This document shows positions 57,181 through 64,000 of a DNA stretch of 64,000 nt, one piece after another (position 1 is the stretch's first letter; the number at the start of each line of letters is the position of its first letter). The position numbers and the translations under genes were made by a program. Origin of the DNA: Progne subis subis (lineage: Eukaryota > Chordata > Aves > Passeriformes > Hirundinidae); the NCBI GenBank assembly GCA_022316685.1, contig JAKJHU010000066.1, forward strand, positions 2,273,140 through 2,337,139, read 5' to 3'. The notes beneath the pieces were generated by a model. The model saw nothing but the letters and a program-made list of their open reading frames with translations, did no database searches and was not told where the DNA came from.

Positions 57181-57772
57181 CTGTTCCTGACTATTGTGTG
57201 TTTCATTTTGCAAGTGAGAAGGCCTCTGACACCAAATATGATGGGATAAAGTTGGATAGACAAATCTGAAGTCTCCCTCCTTCCATCCCCCATGACAGGC
57301 TACTGTTGAAAATTTGGCTTCAGGAGATATATTTTTCAGACTCCAAGCCAGGAATGCCCTTAAGCATAGCTTAACACGAATCACAAATAACATGGGAAAG
57401 CCAAGTTCTCCTGTGAAAAGTATGTGTGTATCTCAGTGCTTTGGTGACTCAAGTCCGGAGACATAGATTTCTAAAGAGGCTTAAGTGCCTAAGTCCCACT
57501 GGGGAGATGAAGAGTCAAAATCCCAAACTCCTGGACCTTGATTTCCAGAGCCTGACTAGAAACTCAGAAGATCCTGGTTCATATTTTAGTTTCAGAATTT
57601 GAATCCTGTGAACTCACATGGGGGAGGAGGCATTCACAAAAGTCCCTGGTCTCCTAGAAAATTGGGCCCTTTGAGGCAATGAAGATATTCTTAACCACCT
57701 CAAGGGATTGTACCCTGAACCATCCTCTGGTCCAAATTAGTCACTCAGCCCCAGCCACACAGTCTCATAAAG

Positions 57773-57835
57773 ATAGAATTATAGAACCACTTATCTTGGA
57801 AAAGCCCCCCCCCTCCAAGATAAATTAGTCCAGCC
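57773..57835 (-). mobile_element. CR1 LINE, short 3' tail fragment
   Basis: AGATAGAATTATAGAACCAC, then ATCTTGGAAAAG and, after a C9 run, CCAAGATAAATTAGTCCAGCC. It resembles the first 60 bases of a reverse CR1 tail. Short, so less certain. Confidence 0.55.
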
Positions 57836-58044
57836 TTCTCTTGGAAGACATATGCAGTTACATAAAATGGTCAGTTTCCTCAAGCAAGTGGGTGACATTT
57901 TTTTTATTTCTTTACACAAATATTTCCCCAGGCTCCCTGGGAGGGCACATTTATCTGTGTGTTTGTGCTTCACTGCAGGGAATGGGATATTCTCACCATG
58001 AGACTGCATCTGTCTCAAAATTTAACAGCTTATTTTTCATAACT

Positions 58045-58172
58045 GCACCTTCCTGGACGTGTTGGATGGAGCTCTGAGCAAACTGCTCTAGGGACAATGC
58101 AAGGTTGGAACAAAATGATTTTTAAGATCACCTCCAACCCAAACCATTCTGTGATTCTATTCTATGATTCCA
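58045..58172 (+). mobile_element. CR1 LINE, 3' end fragment with tail
   Basis: Forward CR1: 'GTTGGATGGAGCTCTGAGC', 'AAACTGCTCTAGGGACAATG', 'TTTTTAAGATCACCTCCAACCC', 'AAACCATTCTGTGATTC' and tail TATTCTATGATTCC. Plus strand. Confidence 0.92.
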
Positions 58173-58228
58173 TTAGCTCAGCTTCAAAACTAAGTATATT
58201 GAATCTCAGAGATTTTGTGATGGATACA

Positions 58229-58285
58229 CCTTAGAATCTTAGAACGGTTCATGTTGGAAGGTGTTTCTCTCACCTGTAGAGGCAC
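58229..58285 (-). mobile_element. CR1 LINE, short 3' tail fragment
   Basis: TTAGAATCTTAGAACGGTTC followed by ATGTTGGAAGGTG is the start of a reverse CR1 tail. Only about 55 bases are recognisable. Confidence 0.6.
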
Positions 58286-58998
58286 TTTGGATAGCTAGTT
58301 TAGATTAACTATCCAAATTTAAGATAGCTAAAATTAGATCAGGCAAACGTGGGTGTGGGTTGTATGTTATTCTATCTTACAGGAGGCTGAAAAACCATTC
58401 CTAATAAACTTACATGATGATTTCTAGTGATGGTAAATGGGTACATGGTTAAGTACTTTCCAATGTCAGCTGGAGTAGTTGAAGTCTTGCTTTTCTTGGA
58501 AACAGGCACATACTTCAGCCTCAGTTTAATCCTGGTGTATTATTCTAATTATTGCTCTGTGAATTTCCTCCTAAGTATTTATTTTAAAGCATAACTTAGA
58601 TACAAAGTCCTCCTTTTTCTACCATTAGTTGAATACAATAGGAGAACCTTGTCCAGCAAAGCAAAGGTGGCTGCAAGGAGAGCTCTGATCACGTTTGAGC
58701 ATGCCAAGTTGAGATTTTGGCTGGCACTAACAAGTGTTGCAACAGTTATTAATTCATTACTTGGGAAATTGTCTCACCCAATTTCTTCAGGCTGCACCTC
58801 GCTCATTGCTACACGTTTGGAGAATAAGTTAAAGATGCCTCATGTTATTTCAAAGTCTTAGTCACTGTTGTTTGGGTGTGGGCACTCCTTAACCTGGGCT
58901 TCAGAAATTGAAAATAAATGAGAGGTGGAGGTACAGAAACTATTCTCATCAAAACCAGAGGGAAATGAAGAAGCAGAAAGATGAACCCTCAAGTAATT
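58286..58998. other. Unique non-coding stretch
   Basis: A 70-codon plus-strand frame at 58649-58861 without a recognisable domain; nothing else. Confidence 0.55.
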
Positions 58999-59136
58999 AA
59001 AAAACAAAACAAAACAAAACAAACAAAAAAACCCAACAACAAAAAAACCAAACAAAAAACCACACAAAAACAAAAAAAACCCCAAACAAACAAACAAACA
59101 AACAAACAAACAAACAAACAAACAAACAAACAAACA
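58999..59136 (+). repeat. Compound (CAAAA)n / A-rich / (CAAA)n repeat
   Basis: CAAAA units, then A runs with CC interruptions, then about fourteen consecutive CAAA units from near 59081 to 59136. Open frames of Lys-Gln-Thr-Asn (plus) and Val-Cys-Leu-Phe (minus) are by-products. Confidence 0.95.
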
Positions 59137-59552
59137 ACCCAAACTGTCTCCTTAGTTCACAAGGTATAAAAGAATCTATGTTGGATACTGAAAATCTGAG
59201 TACGTGATATTCTGGGAGACCAGTTCCAGAATATTCTGTTACCAAAACATAGGGCAGTACAGTGCATGTGCTGAGGAACATCATATTAGATGATCTGATA
59301 TGCATCAGTATTTTGATATTCTTTTCAATGTATTAAAATGCCAATGGAAAATAAATAGTTAGTAAGGCAGACTAGGCTTTCAAATTGATGCAGACAATTT
59401 CATTCTTCTGATGTTTCTCTGGCATGTCTTCATTTACCAGAGTCCTACAGATCTGGGAATGCTTTATGCAAACAACTACTTCTTTCTGAACATCTGCAAA
59501 CATTTTTAGGGTACACAGTCTAGACTCACAAATGGCAAAATCTTAAATTAGG

Positions 59553-59632
59553 AGAGATAAAGAAGAAAATCCTCCCTGTGAGGGTGGTGAGGCACTGGTA
59601 CAGGTTGCCCAGAGTAGCTGTGGATATGAACA
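59553..59632 (+). mobile_element. CR1 LINE, internal 3'-region fragment
   Basis: 'GAGGGTGGTGAGGCACTGGTAC', 'AGGTTGCCCAGAGTAGCTG' and 'TGGATATGAAC' match the forward CR1 3' region (GTGGTGAGGCACTGG...GTTGCCCAGAGAAGCTGTGG). The tail is missing, so it is truncated on both sides. Confidence 0.85.
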
Positions 59633-62600
59633 TGAAAAAAGTGCCATGTGGACAGATATGAACAAGATCCACTGCAAAAGTTTCAAATGCTACCCCCTCA
59701 ACTGTAAGTTAAGTCTTGCCTTGTCCCTTCCCTGAATTTTAGACTTCAGAAGGCTGAGATTCCTTACTGTTATCACAATTATGAGACTCAGTATAAAAAT
59801 AGCCAAGGAAAACTTAATTGCCTGTATTACACAGGACATCAGTATAACATCTTGTTCTCAGTTCTACATTGTCTTTAACATTTAATGAAACTTTGGGGTT
59901 TTTTTAAAATGTGATTTTGCAATATCAATATGATTTTGGGAGTCTGCTAGCAAACTAAATTGAGCATATGCAGTATTCTAAAAGTAAAAACAGGTTAAAA
60001 CATAAGAATAACTAAACTGGCTTTACTTAGACAAACAATGGAGTATGTAAATTGCAAATCTAGACTTAGTCTAAGCTAGTCCATATTAAAAATAAATTGA
60101 AAAACATTGCAGACATTGTTAATTTAGCATGAAGGCAAAAACATTGCTGAAAGATTACTGTAATGGAGTATAGTTAATTCCATTCAATTCTTTTTCATGG
60201 TTCTTAAGGATAGGTCAGAATAAATATTAAATCCACAGGAGATTTACTGCTTCCTTGGAAAATCAATATGCCGTGAATCAACATTAACATGAACTCTGGA
60301 CATTTGGTGTGTTTTCTTTCCTGGGAAATTTTTGGTAAGCCTGGCTGAATCCATGGATATTCTCACCACGACGCATGAAAAACCGTATGCAGCATCATGC
60401 CAGCTAACTGTGATTAATACATGGATTTAGCTGGGTTTGAGGCTGGTGAGATCTGAGAACATTCTTAAGGAAGGTGGAGAATTGAGAGCTAAGCCTTGAA
60501 CGCAACTGAGCTTGGTTAAGACTTACTTGAAGTCACGGTCAACATTGTGCAAGTGACTCAGACTTCACCAACATGTTAAACACAGCCAACATGTGTAATG
60601 GATACCGCCCCACCTGCCCAGCCTTTGCTAATATGGCACATAATTATATGTCATCAATATTACCAGCCTCTTTTTCTGGTATCACCCTTTCCATCTACTC
60701 TTTCTGTCTGTTGCCATCACTGATTAAAATTTTGCTTAGCTGCTATTGGAATGTAGGTTGGGTTGGTGTTCAACTCCCCAGCACTTCATACAAGGTTGGC
60801 ATACACTGGCAACTTGTTTAGGCCAAAAGTCAGGAACCTGGGCCAATATTTCATCTTGAGTGCGACCTGCCAAACTGAAGTGTACTATTTAAATAAAGTT
60901 TGATTTTTAGTTTTGTTTGGTTGTTGGGGTTTTTTTCCCTACAAAATCTTCTGTCAGAGGTCAGTTCAGCACAACACTATTATTTAGCTTTAGATTCATA
61001 CAACTAAATTTAGAGGCATAATTACATGAATATAGACTTGACTCAGTTGCCCACACTGATACTTAGTGCCACTTGAGAAGCCATGACATATCTGATACAC
61101 TCATAGGCCTTACATATTTTCCTTGGAATATATAAGAGATCCTCAGCCCCTCTCTGTACTTTCCTGGTACCCCAGGGTATTGCAAATGTCAGAAAGAACC
61201 CATGGTTAGGAAGGTGGACCACACACATTTGGTCAGTTGAATCTCTCTCGTATGGACAAAAATTAGAGTTTTGAACACCATCTGATTAAGCATCTGAATG
61301 GAGACACCTGATTTGGGTAAGAGAGATTGAAGTCAAGATATTCTTCACTTGGGCTGGTTTCTGTTAGTTAAATAAAAGGGTCACTCTGGCATTTCCCAGC
61401 TCCTCTGCCTTCCCCATCTTTCCCTAGCCCATACAGCCTCTATCCTTGGTCCTACACCACAAGGCTGGGCGGCTTTGCAGACCTTGGGCAAGGCTGATGT
61501 AGCCCATAGGCTTTCTGATCATGCTGCAGGTAAGAGCTCTGCAAATTGGCTCCAGTGGGAAGAGGTTGGATCTCTGACTCTTGTTATCAGAGATAATGCA
61601 CTGAAAGCCAGCGCGCCTGATGAGATTCCTGAAATAATCTCACTGTTGTATCTTGTTATACAGAAATGAATCATGTTTAGGAACAAATTTACTTGCAGGT
61701 GAAGCGAATAAGGAGGAAAGAACTGTGAGATATTTAGCTCTTCTAAGTGACATCTCTTACTCCACCACCAGGATATTTGCTAACACTCATGTTCCTAATC
61801 CAGTGCAGCATCAAACTTTTAGTTGCCCTCACACAACTACATGGAGCTAGGGGAAAAAAAAAAATAAAAATCTTATACAATAAATGCAAAGGATCTGTCA
61901 GGGGAGATGGGGTTTCTACCTTGGACCTCATCTGAAACCTTGGCCATCTTTTTCTACCCCCTGAAACTCTCCTCTTTCTATATGTTTTACTTTTTGATTG
62001 CGAAACTTGTCAAACTCAATCAGGGTTAACAAACTGATTATGAAACAGGTATTGGCTTGAATGGGAAGTGAATAGAAACAGTTTCTATTTAAATACCAGA
62101 ATGGAATTGAAAAATGCTTTGCTAAACTCTCTGTGGCAGGGTTTACCTCTTACTGCTGAAATGAAAAGTCATACAACAATTGGCCTTCAAGGTGTGTCCA
62201 CAATGCAAGAAATGGTAAAAATTACAATAAATACAATGATGCTGATGTTGTTGACAATATAATAATGATAATAGAAGATACTCATTTATTCATTGAGGAG
62301 AGCTACTACCTGAAAGTGCAGAGCATGACATTCTGGTATAATCTTTATTTTTTAATATAATTCGATATTTTTAGAATTACTAATGGCTTTTTGGCTATCC
62401 ATCAGCACATGGTGGGTGGAAATAACTTGGGGTGTAACTGATGAATCTAGCTGTTCCTATTTTTTTTCCCCCCCTTTTCTTTTTTTTGCTTGCTGAATTT
62501 CTTGATGTGTATGCTTTTCCACACAGATGGCACCTTTGGCAACGGCCTACCTGGCAGGATTTCAGGGCACCATTAATCTATCAAAGCAATGCTAATGAAG

Positions 62601-63395
62601 TTGGACTCTTAACAGTTTACTCACCATCTGCTTCTAACCGTCATCCTTCTCTGTGCTGTCCCTAACGCTCCTCTCGTGGAGGATGGGAACTCTGAACAGC
62701 ACTGATTAATGTGTTTTACTGGTACAGCTACTGGCTTCATGATTTTGCTGAAAAATGTCATTAAAAAGTCAAAGCTACAGCTTTTGAAAAATTTTGCAGA
62801 AGCCAAAGGTGAATTTCTAGACCCTCAATATAGCCAAATTTTGCCTGACCCTGTAGACACCTAGGTTTCCATAAGTTTCTGTCTTTCCTTTAGACTAGAT
62901 TACACAACAAAAGGTATTAAATTTAGACTATCATTGAATACCATAATTTGTTAATTAACATGAAATATTTCTGAGTTTGTCGAAAGTCTGAAAAAAAAAT
63001 TTGGAGCTTATTTGTCTAAAACACCTACTTAATTTTTTCAGTGATATAACTTGGTCTAAATAAAGCCACTGACTGTCCACAAACCTCACCTCACATTATA
63101 TCTTTAGGCCAAAAGAGTTACTACAGCCACCATTCTTCCAGTAAAACCCTCTTCTGCAACAGGCTCATGCTGCCAAGGTGTTCCACACCTATTCTCATTC
63201 CACCATGGACTGGATTTGCAAACTAGGTGGTTTCCCTGCCCATCTGGCTCACAGGACCTAAGCCAGAAACATTCTCAGAGCACACAGAAACTCATCCAAG
63301 AAAAGGAGATTTATAACCCTCTCACTGACTCCTTTATATTCAAAAGTCTCATGGCTTCACCTGGAACAGGGCAGTCCCAGGTGCAAGTTTCTCTT
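59633..63395. other. Unique AT-rich non-coding stretch
   Basis: No recognisable gene, RNA or transposon. Several 60- to 80-codon frames occur, none recognised. The sequence before 62527 (TTTCTTTTTTTTGC ... TTTTCCACACAG) resembles a splice acceptor, but every following frame is ambiguous. Confidence 0.5.
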
Positions 63396-63560
63396 TCTCC
63401 TGAGGGAGTTTGAAACCGCATCTCTATTTCTCTACCTCCCAGGAGAATACCCTAACCACCTAAGAGATAGTCCAGGAGATTGTGGGTCTCACAATCTCTT
63501 CCAGTAAATCTGTTTCACTTTAATTAAATATTCATTGTGCTTTTGGAAGAGATAATAACT
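63395..63560 (-). repeat. Ancient tRNA-derived SINE-like remnant
   Basis: On the minus strand GGTGGTTAGGGTATTC (63460-63445) resembles a tRNA A-box region and GGTTTCAAACTCCC (63417-63404) a B box, with tRNA-like spacing between them. Next to it, TAATTAAATATTCATTG (63521-63537) is shared with 34681-34697. The combination matches a tRNA-like repeat I associate with reptile genomes. It is too decayed to be a working tRNA gene. Confidence 0.45.
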
Positions 63561-64000
63561 CCAGACAGTGGCAGAATGGGAAAACTTGGGTTTCTAATCC
63601 CATATCTAACAGATATGCTCAGCATGATGCACTGGGTTTGTTAAACTAATTTTAGGAGTCACATGCCTTATTCCATGGGTTTGCCCAGGGAGAGCACAGA
63701 CTCCCTTTGAAGCTTCATACCCAGCCAGCTGCCAAAATCAGACACTGCAGCAACGAACAAACTTCTAGTCTTTCTGCATCTCTAGAGGCTTATACATCAC
63801 TACCTGAATTATTTGCTTTTAATTAGAAAAAGGAAATAATAACAACAACTCCCCAATGTCGTAATTGCAGACACACAGTGATTTAATAATAACAATTGCT
63901 GCAAACATATGGGCTAAGCAACTTAGGGCATTCAGTAAAACCATCAATTATAACTGCTGCAACATTTATAAGACTAGCCAATGACAGTGACATTACAGTT

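Noticed and set aside
58999..59136. CRISPR-like or satellite array
   Set aside because: The units are 4 to 5 bases long without spacers. It is a microsatellite in eukaryotic DNA.
63404..63460. Functional tRNA gene on the minus strand
   Set aside because: A and B box-like motifs are present, but no cloverleaf can be drawn with an intact anticodon arm and acceptor stem. It fits a decayed SINE better.
1..64000. Bacterial or phage genes, operons or defence systems
   Set aside because: The window has avian CR1, LTRs and microsatellites throughout. No frame shows ribosome-binding-site spacing, operon packing or a bacterial protein family.

Overview
The window looks like nuclear DNA from a bird, most likely a songbird. 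It is AT-rich and carries about eighteen separate pieces of avian-type CR1 LINE, many ending in the characteristic ATTCTATG-like 3' tail. It also holds three recognisable avian endogenous-retrovirus LTRs without internal genes, a fourth possible LTR, and a few very old MIR-like and tRNA-SINE-like remnants. I see no Alu, L1 or B1 and no bacterial gene organisation. The songbird assignment rests on the LTR types as I remember them; the bird assignment rests on CR1 abundance and is firmer.

I find no convincing complete protein-coding gene, no tRNA or rRNA gene and no CRISPR array. The window reads as a gene desert or the inside of a very large intron. Most long open frames come from simple repeats (Leu/Arg, Phe-Leu/Lys-Glu and Lys-Gln-Asn-Thr runs) or from CR1 reverse-transcriptase or endonuclease remnants. 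The best exon candidate is on the minus strand at 24105-24356: exactly 252 bp, open throughout, flanked by a good splice acceptor and donor that give the same phase at both ends. Weaker open stretches lie at 1625-1663, 5361-5678, 10430-10620, 16011-16253, 33214-33639 and 51449-52238.

Layout: 1-9.6 kb is mostly unique AT-rich DNA with two CR1 pieces and a long pure (TTC)n tract at 8.65 kb. 9.6-21.2 kb has a CR1 reverse-transcriptase piece, (CAAAA)n and related repeats, two CR1 pieces joined back to back at 15.8 kb, and three minus-strand CR1 tails. 21.4-21.9 kb is an ERVL-like solo LTR with a perfect 5-bp target duplication. 24.1 kb holds the candidate exon and 25.3 kb a (CTTTTT)n tract. At 27.5-28.5 kb a CR1 endonuclease fragment is cut by a 669-bp solo LTR with a 6-bp target duplication. 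30.9-31.2, 37.7-38.1 and 42.8-43.0 kb are repeat-free stretches dense in homeodomain, POU, nuclear-receptor or RFX-like sites that I suggest as candidate enhancers. 31.7-34.7 kb is a cluster of CR1 and LTR remnants. 34.7-43.6 kb is very AT-rich unique sequence. 43.8-64 kb mixes scattered CR1 pieces, old MIR-like fragments, a 40-bp tandem duplication, a strong 45-bp palindrome and an ancient tRNA-SINE-like remnant at 63.4 kb.

I did not find a new biological system. The best-supported observations are the nested LTR-in-CR1 insertion, the second solo LTR with its target duplication, and the symmetric candidate exon.
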